Shown here piece by piece: positions 1 to 11,433 of a DNA stretch of 64,000 bases. This DNA comes from Antedon mediterranea (taxonomy: Eukaryota; Echinodermata; Crinoidea; Comatulida; Antedonidae). Both the position numbers and the translations under genes were made by a program. The notes beneath the pieces are model-generated. The model did no database searches. It saw only the letters and a list, made by a program, of their open reading frames with translations, and was not told the origin of the DNA. The stretch is from NCBI RefSeq assembly GCF_964355755.1, contig NC_092679.1:7006001-7070000 (forward strand), in the 5' to 3' direction. Each line of letters opens with the position of its first letter. The first letter of the stretch is position 1.

Positions 1-1371
1 TTGTAAAGATTTAGCATTGCCATCCAAGACATTGCTTTACTACATCTTGAAACAAAACCAAGAAGTTTGCTTGCCTTACTACAAACATAATCTACATGAG
101 AGTGGCATGTTAATTTACTGTTGATATATACACCAAGTAGTTTGAATTCATGGACTCTTTCCGTTGAATCGGAATTGATATCGTAAGCAAATATGATGGG
201 ATCTTTACACCTGGATAGGCCTAAACTCATTGCTGCACATTTTGATGCATTTAATGGTAGTTTATTTAAAACTGACCATTCATAAATCTTATTTAAATCA
301 CTCTGTAACTTTATACAGTCTTCTAATTCATGAATAGGTCTTGAAATGGTATTGTCATCTGCAAATTGAAAAATTGAAGATTCTATACCATATTCAATAT
401 CACTCACATACAATAGAAACAAAAGAGGGCCAAGAACTGACCCCTGGGGTACCCCTGATATTACATTCTTCCAATGCGATATTTCACCTCTATAGATAAC
501 TCTTTGTTTTCTATTTAAAAGAAAATCCTGGATCCATTTATTTAAACCTTTGTTTAAGCCAATATTGTTAAGTTTCTTAATCAGACGATTATGGGGTACT
601 TTATCAAAAGCAGATGAAAAATCTAAGAAAATTACATCTACTTGCTTACAATTTTTTGCGTCTAAACTTTGAGCCCATGAATGAAACGCCTTAGTGAGTA
701 ACAATTCAGTACTATAAGCATGTCTAAAACCAAACTGATTATCTGATAATATACTATTAGCCTCTAAGAAATTATTGATTCGGGTACACACAAGTTTCTC
801 CATAATTTTACAAACAATTGGTGTTAAAGACACAGGTCTGTAACTCTTAAAATCACCTTTAGGTTTTCCATGCTTTTTGAAAACAGGTACAACATTAGCA
901 GTTTTCCACTGTTTTGGTAAAATGCCTTTTTCTAAAGATAAGTTAAAAAAGTCGCACAACAATCGTGCTAGTTCTACCCTACAAACCTTTAGAAATATGG
1001 GAAGTAAATTATCAGGTCCTGGAGATTTTGAAACAATTAAATAGTTTAATGCCTGATAAACTTCCATCACATTAAATTTCTCAAGTTCCATATAATGCTG
1101 AGGGATAATATCAGAGTTGCAGAGCAAGTCATCATTACCACCATCATCATTATTACTGAAATTACTAGAAAATTGATCATTAAACAAATTTGCTATCTCT
1201 CTAGCATCTGTTACTATAGCATCATTAATCTTAAAACTTATAACTTGTGAATCTTGTCTAATTGCCCTAATATATGCCCAAAATTGCTTTATATTTGAAG
1301 TAGCCTTATTTGAGATGTCTAGAACATAATTTCTGTGACTACAATATATGGCTTTTTTCAGTTCCTACTAC
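1..1371 (-). mobile_element. LINE A, reverse transcriptase part of ORF2 (runs off window)
   Basis: Reading the minus strand from about 1360 to position 1 gives one open frame with no stop. It carries the non-LTR reverse transcriptase landmarks in order: GPDNLLPIFLK, a VVPVFKK block followed by SYRPVSL, FLDFSSAFDKVPH, GVPQGSVLGPLLF, and the catalytic FADD in SIFQFADDNTIS near position 370. Order and wording fit the Jockey/CR1/I group of LINEs; the exact clade is not resolved. The frame continues an endonuclease domain that now lies at 3799-4750, because a MULE was inserted between the two. The 3' end lies left of the window. The RT part looks intact, although the element as a whole is split. 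Confidence 0.85.
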
Positions 1372-3790
1372 GAAAGTAGGAAAAAAGCCACCCCTGTAAA
1401 AAGCCACCACTGTTAAAAGCCACCCAACAATGGACTATACCATTTCAAAATGGGGGTGCTATGTAATCAACTTGTATTTAATTGTGTGTTATGAATAGGA
1501 ATGTAGCATGAATTACATGTACAACATTTTATTAAATATAAATTTGGAATACTTAGGACTGACAAATGTAAACAAACGACACAAAAATAAGAATCAATTT
1601 TTAATAAACATGTATTCAATTTAATTTGAAATCTCCAAATAAAAAATATCACATAGTCCTTATACAATGAATAAGTATTGATATTATAAACATTCTGTCT
1701 AATTAAAAACATTACATTAAATTGAATGAATAAATAAATAAAGTACACAAAATTATATTTAATTATATCAGTTTAACATTTTTGAGAGATAATAATTGTT
1801 TTATATTTGCAAACACTGTACATTAAATACAAGACGTGGCATTGGTTGCAAGTTACTTTAATCGTATGGCATAACCTAGTGCAGTCATAGTTTGATATAA
1901 TGCTTTGGCCTGTCGGTTGTACTTAGAAATTATGTTATAGAGTTGCTCCTGGTGTTTAACTGTTGATTTGGTAATGCGTTTAGATGGCACTGGTTGTCCT
2001 CGCCTTACAAGTTCAATTAAAGTCGCTGAAGATGCTTCATCTCTTTTGACTGCATTGATTGATGACCAGATAGATGGGTTTGTATGACCAGTGTTGTTAA
2101 GATGCTTTCTATTCCAGGATTCACAAATGTTGTTTGTCCTCGGTTCACAGTTTAATGTCAGGTGATAAACGTTCCATAGGTGTATGTCAAACATTGGTGG
2201 GATCCTTCTGAATATGTGTTGTTTGCCTGGTTGTGCCATGTGATGCGAATATGTTCCGTTGACATAAGTTGTATCAAAGTAGTCAAGAAAGTCCTCTAAT
2301 ACTATACTTCAGGTGAATTTTCCCGTAGGTGCTGCATACCTTCTTTGACCTAGATAAAACAAAGATTATTTATGAGTAAAGTAGAATGATCAATGTTCCA
2401 GATAATTCTTAATTTGAAATCATGTAGGCCTAAGAGTCATTTTTATGTTTTAAAGTTATGGTGCTACAGTACGAATAAATGTTCAAATTAAATTGATAAA
2501 AGAAATCAAATAAAGGGACATGACAACATAGCTTGTAGAACAATTAGATAGAAAAAAGTTATTAAATCAATTATTAAAGCAATAAAATTATAAAGAACAA
2601 GTAAAAAATCACCATCTTGAAATGCATAATTCTATGTGAACGGAAGGTGGAAATTAAACAAATAAATATAAATAAAATATATTGTAAAGATAACATACCT
2701 TATCTGGAGGCAGGAAAGCGAGACCATCTACCATTCCACAGATGGTACATAACCTAGTAGTCTACATTGATCAACAATGGCAGTAAGAAATTGTTTGTAA
2801 TGTTCCTGCAATTTTGATGCAAGTAGCACATATACAGTTGTTATCGAATTGTCTTCTAACTCAACGCGAATCACATACAATTGCTTATAGAGTTTTGGGC
2901 TGGTTTTAAATGTTCCATCCATAAACCAGGTTGTTGAATTGCATAGGTGACGCAAACCATCTGAAGTTGCAAAAACTGTGACACGGTCATTATTACCAAT
3001 GATAGCATCATGGATTAGAAAGTCTCTGTCATCAACAGTTTTCATCCATTCACCATCAATGACTAGGTCTTCCAGCGATTGTGGCTGACCAGGATGACTT
3101 TTACTTCTTTTGATTCTGATGTTTCTTTTTAGACTTTTTGCACAAGTCATAGTAACACGAACATTGAGCGGTTGTTTGGCCATCTCATCAATGACTATCT
3201 GAGCTGGAGTTGCTCTACAAGTTGTGCCTTTATCCATAATACTATGTCTTGCTTTCTCTGCATGAGCCTTCATGATGTTAACTGCATGATTGTGTTCCGA
3301 TACATACTGCACTTCGGCCATATCGATGTCTGTCCGTAGTACACCTTTGCAAGCAAACTTTCTATGTGAAGAACACTCCCAAATTATCGAACTTCTGTTA
3401 GACTTACGTTTAGTATAAAGATAACCATCATAGCATAATTTGCGACCTCCCTTATTATTTGTAATGAACTCCATTTTGAAATGATTTGTATTTTGATAAC
3501 GTGCCTTAACATTACAATGGCATAACATGTATTATGAATCTTAACTAAGTAGGAAGTGTTTGATGTTTTGGCAGTGGCATTTGGAAGAGGTAACATGAAA
3601 AGTGTAGGCATCCCTTTGATTAGCTTTGATATTGTTTCTAAATAACACCTACACCCAAATTGCTATTCACAATAACACAATTAAATAAAAATTGATTGTC
3701 CAGCACTCCCACTTTACAATGGTATAGTCCATTGTTGGGTGGCTTTTTACAATGGTGGCTTTTTACAGGGGTGGCTTTTTTCCGATTTCC
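1372..3790 (-). mobile_element. MULE (Mutator-like) DNA transposon inserted in LINE A
   Basis: The element is 2419 bp. Its ends are near-perfect inverted repeats of about 85 bp: the left end carries AAAAAAGCCACCCCTG with tandem AAAAGCCACC blocks, and the right end is the reverse complement. The 8-bp target duplication CCTACTAC flanks both sides (1364-1371 and 3791-3798); a ninth base is T on one side and C on the other. Inside, on the minus strand, are a FLYWCH zinc-finger/MULE transposase start and a transposase C-terminus. TIR length, TSD length and protein type all agree with MULE. The host reading frame on both sides belongs to one LINE, which proves insertion after the LINE arrived. Confidence 0.9.
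1853..3528 (-). pseudogene. Defective FLYWCH-MULE transposase
   Basis: The N-terminal frame (3528 to 2728, 266 aa) starts with a FLYWCH-type zinc-binding module: a GGRKLCYDGYLYTKR segment, then C..H-type spacing ending in SEHNHAVN. It goes on to the MULE core with WFMDGTFKTSP, where the Asp is the first catalytic acid. The C-terminal frame (2239 to 1853, 128 aa) holds FPP-type and NNICESWNRK motifs typical of MULE ends. A possible intron lies between about 2693 (donor GTATGT) and 2350 (acceptor CTAG). Just after it the frame shifts near 2305, before EDFLDYFDTTYVNGTY. The central part with the second catalytic Asp is not found. The copy is therefore internally deleted and frameshifted and should be inactive. 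Confidence 0.75.
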
Positions 3791-3798
3791 CCTACTAC

Positions 3799-5110
3799 AA
3801 CACTTAAATCTATCTGTAGCTTCATTTGTTTTTAAAATCTTAGCCTTCCTATATAATTTTCTTTTCTTTGTACAAAGTTTCTTAATTTCTGTAGTAATCC
3901 ATGGAAATGATTTAGTCTTATTTCTTTTCTTAATAGGCACAGATTCAGAAATAGCCTTGTTTATATTGTTCATTATACTATCCCAAATATTATTAATATT
4001 TTCAAACATAAAACAATTTTCCCAATTAAAATTAATTAATATGCTTTTCATCTTTTCAAAATCTGCATTTTTTAGTGCATATACAGTTTTTGTTATAACT
4101 TTGTCACGTTGTTTTGATATCCTTAGACATATCTCAATTGCCTCATGATCACATGAGTCAAAATTGTTAATAATTTGACATTTATCAATTAAAAGTGGAT
4201 TACTAACAAAAGCCAAGTCCAAAAAGTGCCCATCCCCATTTCGTGTTACATAAGAAGGCTGATCTATTATTTGCACTAGTCCAGTTGCCATTGTTCCTTC
4301 TACCAAGCTTCCTGCTTGGGCGGATAAACCATTGTTCACATTCAAACAATTCCAATCAACATGAATATTAAAGTCGCCTATGAGTAATACCTGTTTGTAA
4401 TCAACAATCAATCAATAAAGGAATTTAAATATTGAACATTTGAAGAAGGCGGCCTATAAAACACTCCTAATAAAATTTTATCTATATTACTATGACATTC
4501 TATCCAAATCAGTTCAAGTGTATCAACATTGAGATCTGTGCATAAAGATGGATTTAAACATGTTTTACAAGCAATTAAACCCCCCCCCCCCACCCCTCCA
4601 TGAGAATTTCTATCCTTTCTAAAAATGGTATAATCATTGTTTAAAAGCTGACTATCATATACTGTGCTATCGAGCCATGTCTCTGATATAGCAATGACGT
4701 CATGAGACGAAGAAGAAAATCTAACATTGAAATCTAATAATTTGTTTTTCACACTTCTTATATTACAATAAGAATAAACTTAACATTTTACTTGATTTTG
4801 TGTTACATGAATTTACTATATTACTGCTATTATTACTAGAATCATTGTTTATATTAATATCATTTAATGTTATGTCATTATCATCAGCACTCTTCACCTT
4901 AGCTACATTTATTACGGCTTCATCTACTTTGCCATTTTTTCAGTGTTCAACTTGGCAAAATTTCGCTTTATGTCCTACTTGTTTACAAACCCAACACACA
5001 ACCGCTTTTTCATGTCTGCAAACTCGTCGTACATGCCCACTCTCGCCACAGAAATGACAATTTGCTACAGGCATGCTTTGATGATCTCTAGTGTGCGTGC
5101 TTCCAGTTCT
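3799..5110 (-). mobile_element. LINE A, 5' part: gag zinc knuckles and APE endonuclease
   Basis: The minus strand from about 5095 to 4945 encodes two CCHC zinc knuckles (CHFCGESGHVRRVC and CWVCKQVGHKAKFC), the end of a gag-like ORF1. From 4752 to 3800 follows an AP-endonuclease domain: VIAISETWLDS, a GGVGGGGLIA block, IGVFYRPPSS-type sequence, then VLLIGDFNIHVDW and SCDHEAIE near 4170. The endonuclease is broken near 4400 by a frame change. A C10 run at 4580 could be slippage-prone. The 5' edge at about 5110 cuts into the reverse transcriptase of LINE B, so LINE A is a 5'-truncated copy inserted there. The RT part continues at 1-1371 beyond the MULE. Confidence 0.8.
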
Positions 5111-5677
5111 TCATTAAGTATATTGTAAGTTTTAAAGTAATTATACAATCTGGAATGGACTATCTTTTCAAAGATTTTAGAGAAAATTGGTAGTAGTGAT
5201 ATCGGGCGATAATTCGAGGCTAAATGACGGTCCCCTTTTTTTGTATATGGGAATTACTTTTGCAATTTTTATCTGTTCCGGTATTGAGCCGGAGTGAAGA
5301 GATACGTTAAATATATAAGTCAAGGGCTTTACAATAGCATCACCAACTGCCTTGACTACCTTTGGTGAAATATCATCAAAACCAGGTGTTTTGTTTGCAT
5401 CAAGTGATTGAATCACTTTTAACACTTCCTCCTCATTTAGATGGTAGAAAAACATAGAGTTACTTTGCCTGTTTAGCAGGTAATCAGAGTATTGTGCCGT
5501 TGATGGCTCAATACTGTCTCGTACCTTGAGACCAACATTAATAAAATAATCGTTAATGTGGTTTGCAATAGGCTCACAACCCTCTATGAGTTTGTCACCA
5601 GATGTAAAAGTGGATGGAACATTATTTTTGCCTCCACCTGGATTTATAATATCATTTATAATATTCCATGTTTTTTT

Positions 5678-7012
5678 TTAATTTCCTTTAGTATTGTTAA
5701 AAACATTTTCATAATATGATTTCTTTGCCTTTTTGCATGTACGCATAAATGACTTATTAAACTCTTTATAAATATCCTTATTTTTAGACGAGGGATGTTT
5801 TATAAATTTGTTGTACAACACATGTTTTCTTTTGCTAGACTTTAAGAGTCTTGAGCTCATCCATGGTTGTTTGAACTTTTTATACTTTTTGTGATTTTCT
5901 TGAACTTTTTCTCTTTTTTTAAAGTTTTTATTATATAATTTTTTGAAAGTGTTGATAAAAGCATTGTAAGCATCATCAGGGTTTGTCCTTACATATACAT
6001 CAGCCCAATCAACAGGTAATAATAAGTCATTATATAGTTTATTTATATTTCTTTCGTTTATTGCATATTTATGAGGTTCTATATTACCGGTTTTTACTTT
6101 AATATGTTTGTCGGGCACGGAGTGGATAATTTGGTATACCGGTAAATGATCAGATATGGCTGAGATTAGTATACCAGATAACATTTGTTCAGAAAGTGTA
6201 TTGGAGAAAATGTTATCAATTAATGAAGATGTGTTGTTTTGTATTCTAGTGGGTCTTGAAATCGATGGGTAGAAGGAATGCGACATCATTACTTCTAGAA
6301 AATTATTTACAAAATCAGTCGATGCATGCTTAAGTAAATTAATGTTAAAATCACCCATAATGTGGCATGATTTTCCCTCGATATCAATAGTATTAAGAAT
6401 ATCGTCTAGTGATCTATTAAAAAGTTCTATATTCGAATCGGGAGGTCTATATATTATACCAACAATCGTATTGTTACATTTTTTTTCAATTATTTCAATA
6501 AAAATACATTCACAAGATTCAATAAATAGATCTTTTCGTTCTTTTATGTCAATTGTAGCAGAAACAAACATACCAACTCCCCCTCCTTTAAGGTTCTTCC
6601 TATCTAATGCGAGGAAGTCATAGCTCGGTAAATATGGTTTGCACGATGTATTATTTAACCATGTTTCCGATATACCAATAACTGTAAAGGGGTGGTTGAT
6701 TAAGTTTAGGTATGTAGTTAGTTCATCAATGTGTTTATTGATACTTCGAATATTATAGTGAAGAAATGAGTAGCCAATATTTTTTAATTTCCTCACAGAT
6801 TCATTCAAGTCATATGGACTCATATAAGAACATGTCTCAATAGCATTTAGCTTGTTTCTGAGACTATATTCAATGAATTCGTCATGGTCATTATTACCAT
6901 TATCAATAGATATTGGATTAAATAGTATATCCATTGGATTTGATATTTCGTTTTCATCACCGTTATTTTTATTGTTATCCATGCTTTGATTTTGTATGTT
7001 TATTGATTGCAT
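5678..7012 (-). CDS. LINE B ORF2, endonuclease domain (frameshifted before RT)
   Basis: A 444-aa frame with an APE-type endonuclease at residues about 80-300: LHYNIRSINKHIDEL, VIGISETWLN, GGGVGMFVS, GIIYRPPDSNIE, IMGDFNINLL and SDHLPVYQI. These are the metal- and phosphate-binding blocks of non-LTR endonucleases. The reading stops at NNTKGN in an A-rich run. In another frame the same protein continues (NIINDIINPGGG onward) toward the RT domain at 5455-5111. The copy is a recent but broken LINE. Confidence 0.75.
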   Translation of the reverse strand: MQSINIQNQSMDNNKNNGDENEISNPMDILFNPISIDNGNNDHDEFIEYSLRNKLNAIETCSYMSPYDLNESVRKLKNIGYSFLHYNIRSINKHIDELTTYLNLINHPFTVIGISETWLNNTSCKPYLPSYDFLALDRKNLKGGGVGMFVSATIDIKERKDLFIESCECIFIEIIEKKCNNTIVGIIYRPPDSNIELFNRSLDDILNTIDIEGKSCHIMGDFNINLLKHASTDFVNNFLEVMMSHSFYPSISRPTRIQNNTSSLIDNIFSNTLSEQMLSGILISAISDHLPVYQIIHSVPDKHIKVKTGNIEPHKYAINERNINKLYNDLLLPVDWADVYVRTNPDDAYNAFINTFKKLYNKNFKKREKVQENHKKYKKFKQPWMSSRLLKSSKRKHVLYNKFIKHPSSKNKDIYKEFNKSFMRTCKKAKKSYYENVFNNTKGN

Positions 7013-7111
7013 TTGTCTATAAAAAACTATTTTAATTAATATAATTTATAATACTATGCTTATGTCTACTGCTTAATTTCAGTTACAATAACTTTCTGAA
7101 TTTGTGTTACC

Positions 7112-8119
7112 TTACAATTGTTGAAATTTGTGGTAACGTGGTCTACCTCTTCCTGTGTTAGCTTTTCTGCGAGATAGACCTAGAACGTTTTCAACTTTGT
7201 ATCTGACATTACTGGCCAATAGGCTGGTGCCTCCATCTGATAGATGGTATCCATCAGGTGCTAGAAGTGTGTCGACCAGCTCGCCGTTTCGTAAGAAGTT
7301 GCTATTGTCGCAGAATGTTAGGTTTGGTATTTTGTCTGTGCGTATCTTGTGCTTTATACATGAGTTTGCTATTTCAACTCTGAAATTTAGTGGGCCTGCT
7401 CGTGGTAAGCCAAGTGATATCAAACATTTAGTGTCTGGATGTTTTGTGGCATACTCACTGACTGTGTTGTATAGCGTTTCTGCGCACTTTTCTGGAGCTG
7501 ATTCCTTTACAGAGTTAGTTATTTCGTGGATTACTATACAGTCAAGTGTTTCGAGGATTTCATCGAGTGCATTTCCAATTTGGTCATTAGTGTATGCGTG
7601 TGTAATGCTTACATCTGCTTTTGGTAAAATACGACTTGCTTCGACTTTTTTTAAGTGCGAATTTCCTAAAAGTAATACAGATGGTTTCTTGCTTTCGTAG
7701 GCTCGATGTGTGTCATTATTTTTCATTAGACTTTCTGCATACGACAATTTCTGACTGTCTTTTTTTGAGTTAACAGTTTGGAAGTCTGATGCGTCGATGG
7801 CTACCTGGGTTCGTTTTGCTTCGTACGCGTACTCCCTTGCTTTTTCTGTTTCGTGTATTGCTGTCTGTAGTTTGTCCTGGAGATTTGTTATTTGTTTATC
7901 TTTCTGCAGGATCATATCGTTGTTTCGCTTGACATCTATGAAAGCATTAGCTGTTAGTTTGTTTTCTCTTTCTGTTTTATTGATTTTTTCTTTCATTTTT
8001 TCCATTTCTACCCTTATTTCTTGTAGGCCGGTAGCGTTTGGTTGTCTGTTGTTTTCTGTGTACTTTAGCTCCTGTCTTAGGAGTTTTATTTCAGCCTTTA
8101 GCCTACATATGTAGATCAT
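7112..8119 (-). CDS. LINE B ORF1: coiled coil plus SGNH/esterase-like domain
   Basis: Intact 335-aa frame. Residues about 5-110 are a charged coiled coil (EMEKMKEKINKTERENKL). Residues about 145-310 resemble an SGNH/GDSL hydrolase: block I is SVLLLGNSHLKKV with a Ser in GNS, a GLPRAGP segment follows, and the C-terminal APDGYHLSDGG supplies the Asp-x-x-His pair. The tail is basic (SRRKANTGRGRPRYHK), suiting nucleic-acid binding. Such ORF1 proteins occur in CR1/L2-type retrotransposons and probably act as RNA chaperones. It lies 100 bp upstream of ORF2 in the same orientation. Whether the hydrolase is active cannot be judged. Confidence 0.75.
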   Translation of the reverse strand: MIYICRLKAEIKLLRQELKYTENNRQPNATGLQEIRVEMEKMKEKINKTERENKLTANAFIDVKRNNDMILQKDKQITNLQDKLQTAIHETEKAREYAYEAKRTQVAIDASDFQTVNSKKDSQKLSYAESLMKNNDTHRAYESKKPSVLLLGNSHLKKVEASRILPKADVSITHAYTNDQIGNALDEILETLDCIVIHEITNSVKESAPEKCAETLYNTVSEYATKHPDTKCLISLGLPRAGPLNFRVEIANSCIKHKIRTDKIPNLTFCDNSNFLRNGELVDTLLAPDGYHLSDGGTSLLASNVRYKVENVLGLSRRKANTGRGRPRYHKFQQL

Positions 8120-8759
8120 GTGTTTTCAATTGGTTTGCTAAGCATATACAAAGCTAATGTATTAAAACAACTAAATAAATGGAAATATGCCTCAATTCAT
8201 CATCTCTTTATAAATGAAAAAAATATAAGAATATACATATTATCAATGCTATAAACAACAATTATGTATAAAAATAATGAAACGTATTACTTACCTGAAA
8301 AATTGTATAAATAAAAAAATGAATGTTCTTTTTGAAACAATATCCATAAGGTATAATATTATAAAGTTTACTTTAATGGATGTGCAATATTTATATACAG
8401 TAATATAAAAAGATTGTTTGTGTGCTGTCTTATTTCAACAACCTCTTCTATGATATTATTTTATTATATTATATAATAATAAATTTTGTATATACATTAA
8501 AGATTGAATGAATAAAGATGGGAGAGACCCATAAAAGAAAAAAAAAGAATTTAAATTATTTATGAATTAATCGTCATATGCAGTGATCAGTGCTTGATTA
8601 AGATTTAGTTTGAAACTAAATGGGGGTTTTGTAGTACATCAGTAGGCCTAAGCGATTCCTAAAACACTTTCTGAAAGTGTTGAGATTCCATTTATTTGTG
8701 GTCATAACATATTATTATTTTTGTCAAAATCAAGACAATGTGCATGTTACAATACTCAC

Positions 8760-9105
8760 AACAGTTAATTTCGTCGCTGCCATCACCGCAATCGTTGTCT
8801 GTATCACATATATAACTTTTGGTTATGCATTTTCCCATCCGACATTGAAATTGTCCGGGGTCACATTCATTGCCTTTTGAAAAAGTACAAACATTAAAAT
8901 TCCAAGTAGCTCTGTGCTTATCTTGTGGATATTTCATCGTGTTACCGTATGTGAGGTATGTATTTTTGTTTGGTTCAACTTTTGTTTTGTTGTTTGAAAT
9001 GTTATGAATTTAGACCTAAAAACTTGAAAATATCATTATTGTAATACACTTACCAGTGGCATAATATAGGCCGAGAAAATAGAAAACAAATCTCAATGTC
9101 AACAT
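8760..9105 (-). CDS. Secreted or membrane protein with LDL-receptor class A repeat (5' part only)
   Basis: Two exons can be joined. Exon 1 (9105-9054) encodes a signal peptide, [17 protein letters not shown], ending in phase 1 at a GTAAGT donor. Exon 2 (8873-8760, 114 bp, phase 1-1, acceptor TTTTTCAAAAG, donor GTGAGT) encodes one complete LDL-A repeat with six cysteines and the calcium-binding end [16 protein letters not shown]. Symmetric phase-1 exons per LDL-A repeat are usual for this family. Further exons must lie left of the LINE stack, outside the window, or were disrupted. LDL-A repeats bind ligands through calcium-ordered acidic residues; the specific protein cannot be named. Confidence 0.7.
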
Positions 9106-11290
9106 TATGTCGTCACACGTGTACAAAAAACATTTGCCAGCATCCGTATACGTACACCGGGTTTAGGCTACATAGGAGTAACAACAAACAAAATAACGTT
9201 AATTAAATTGCCAAAACCCACTTCATTTGTTTACGTCTACTCTCTAAATACACACAACTGATGTTTTATAATGCAGCAGCCGTTTCTTGAAATGACGTAA
9301 GGTATTAGAACATACCAACCAGTATCAACAAAAAGTCAATTTTCATTGTTTATTTTTAATCACTAGATATCATACACATTATATTCCTTAATGGTTATCA
9401 AATGAATACTCGGACAAGGGGATTTAGTTGTTACAAAGGATAGTTTTATTGTTTAGAATAAGAAACTCATTGAAAGCACAATTTACACTGACAAACGAGA
9501 GTACAAGATAAGACATTCTGCCATTAAATGTAAATTTACTATGTATTTAGAAAGCCAATATCTGGTTATCATTTTTTAAATACTGCATTTAGAGTCAAAC
9601 AAATTGCAAAAAGTTTTTTCTTTGCTGAAACATGCTCAATTATATACATATATTATACATACATACATTATGATAGTTTTATTGTGTTTTTTTTTTTTGG
9701 AAATGAAATATTGCCAAAAATAGAAACTCATTGAAAACACAATTCACACTGAAAAAAACGAGAATAAGATAAGATATTTTGCCATTAAAATGTAAATTTA
9801 ATATTTATTTAGAAAGACATTATCTGATTATCAATTTTTAAATACTGCATTATATTAAGCTAGCTAAGTTGCATTTTGGTTCAACTGAAGTATGAAGCGA
9901 ATTGGTCGTGTTCAGCATATGTTTACTTTTTTTTTAATTATTATTTCATTACTATTTTCGACTAGTGCTGTAATTCTTAGTTTTCCTCAAGACTTTTATT
10001 AAAGATTGAACTGGTCATCATTGACTCCATTGAAAAAACATATAAATAATGATTTTCAGTTTCCCTGATACTGCCGTAATGATTTAATAATGGATGTTAT
10101 TAAGGGAAAAGCCACCATGGTTACGATGTATTTCAATGATGCCCATTTATTACAGTAATTTTAAATGTATTCCTTTTGATTTGTTATATCTCTTCATTTA
10201 CCTTTTTTATTTTTCGATAGTGTTTGGATTTCGTTTACCCAACATTTGTTTTAATGTCTTGAAATGAATAAGATGTCCTTATCTGTATAAGCAAAACACT
10301 GAATAATAAAAAATGATAACTTTCTGTAATTGTTACTATTTATTCAGTAAAATATCTGGGTAATATTCTTTAAATACATTTCATATATATCATATCATTT
10401 ATTTCACCAAACATATAACAATACAAGCAAACAGAACAAATGTAGATCAATGAGGCAGGATTACCTAAATGTTATAACAAAAATAACATTCGAAAGGCTC
10501 TCCACAACGAGATGCAAAAATACAATCAGAATCAGGCATTAAGCAGGAAGATGAAATAGCGGATTTGATGCAACATTATGGCGGCAGGATGTGTTTTATT
10601 TGTGCATTAAGCGCCGCATAAGAGCGACGTTATTACGGACACGATTTCAAACGGTATGGTTACCCCTAGAATAAAGCCTGTTGTTGGCGATATACTTTCG
10701 AAAACAGCACCGCAAATACCAATTAGCTTACCTTATGCTAATTATCGTAATAAGCGTTATTATGAGAACAACATTGTGCTGTTTGTAAGCATAGATATTG
10801 CCCTATTCTCATCATTTTTTTTCTTTACTTTTTTTTTAAATAACCAAGCAAATAATTAAGGCACTAATTCACTAAAACAAAAATAACGTAGGTAAAAAGT
10901 ATTATTTTACTAAATTAACAGATATGACTTTTATATTAATATTATTATTCTCAGTGACATTTTTATATTTCTCGTCGTGTTTGCAGCTTGGTGATTTATC
11001 ATAAACGTAAAATAATTCTGTTTTTTTCTTTTTATTTTTACTAATTTGTAATGATTTTTTTTCTCGTTTTAATCTGCACCTATTCTAAAAGGTACACAGT
11101 GTATAGTTTTGTTTTTAATCATTATATTATTACATAGTAAAGCAACATAAACTAGAGGGTACTCCGAGAGTACAAACCTCCGCCTACTGTAAAATTCTCC
11201 AACATAAAATGTCCCCGGAAAATTTTTTTTTTCATTTTTTTTTATTAGTTTGAAGTGTAAATAGGCTAACTGCACACTACAAAGTTGTGG
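9106..11290. other. Intergenic region with a diverged direct duplication
   Basis: No gene is supported here. The region 9436-9594 is repeated as a diverged direct copy at 9671-9853 (shared landmarks AGAAACTCATTGAAA, ACACAATT.ACACTGA and TTAAATACTGCATT). The rest is AT-rich with poly-T runs. Reading frames below 75 aa here show no family features. Confidence 0.6.
9436..9853 (+). repeat. Direct duplication, about 160-180 bp unit, two copies
   Basis: Copy 1 runs about 9436-9594 and copy 2 about 9671-9853. Both begin with GATAGTTTTATTGT and end with TTAAATACTGCAT, with small indels and substitutions between. The spacing includes a poly-T run. No coding potential is seen in either copy. Confidence 0.65.
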
Positions 11291-11296
11291 ATGAGA

Positions 11297-11362
11297 GTTT
11301 GGTGTAATAGTTATGTATCCAGCCTCTCATAGTGAGGTCGCTGGTTCAATTCCCGGTGAGGT
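11297..11362 (+). repeat. tRNA-like sequence, probable SINE head
   Basis: A TGGTGTAATAG A-box-like start, a hairpin CCTC-TCATAGT-GAGG in the anticodon position and a GGTTCAATTCC B-box in the right order and spacing suggest a tRNA-derived promoter. A convincing acceptor stem is not seen, and poly-T stretches follow. A tRNA-derived SINE or tRNA pseudogene is more likely than a working tRNA. Confidence 0.5.
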
Positions 11363-11433
11363 TTTTTTTCATTATTTTTTTTTTTGTGGACCTTCATCTT
11401 TGACCCTGACCCTTCAAAATTTAAACACAATTA

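Larger units (their letters stand above)
5111..8119 (-). mobile_element. LINE B (CR1/L2-like) with esterase-type ORF1, truncated by LINE A
   Basis: On the minus strand the order is ORF1 (8119-7112), then ORF2 endonuclease (7012-5678), then the start of the reverse transcriptase (about 5640-5111). Two single-base frame breaks occur in homopolymers: one at the A-run near 5680 and one near 5237. Correcting the reading across them continues the family pattern (LDANKTPGFDDISPKVVK, SNYRPISLLPIFSKIFEK). The RT stops abruptly at NYFKTYNILNE near 5111, where LINE A begins, so LINE A landed in this element; the rest of LINE B should lie left of the window. An ORF1 with an SGNH/esterase domain is known from CR1 and L2 elements. 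Confidence 0.8.

Noticed and set aside
3696-4148. 150-aa hydrophobic frame on the plus strand
   Set aside because: It is antisense to the LINE A endonuclease region and the MULE end, and its hydrophobicity comes from reversed Lys/Asn-rich codons.
7155-7700. 181-aa plus-strand frame
   Set aside because: Antisense shadow of LINE B ORF1, whose minus-strand reading has clear domains.
11297-11362. Functional tRNA gene
   Set aside because: Box-like elements are present but the acceptor stem does not pair; treated as SINE-like.
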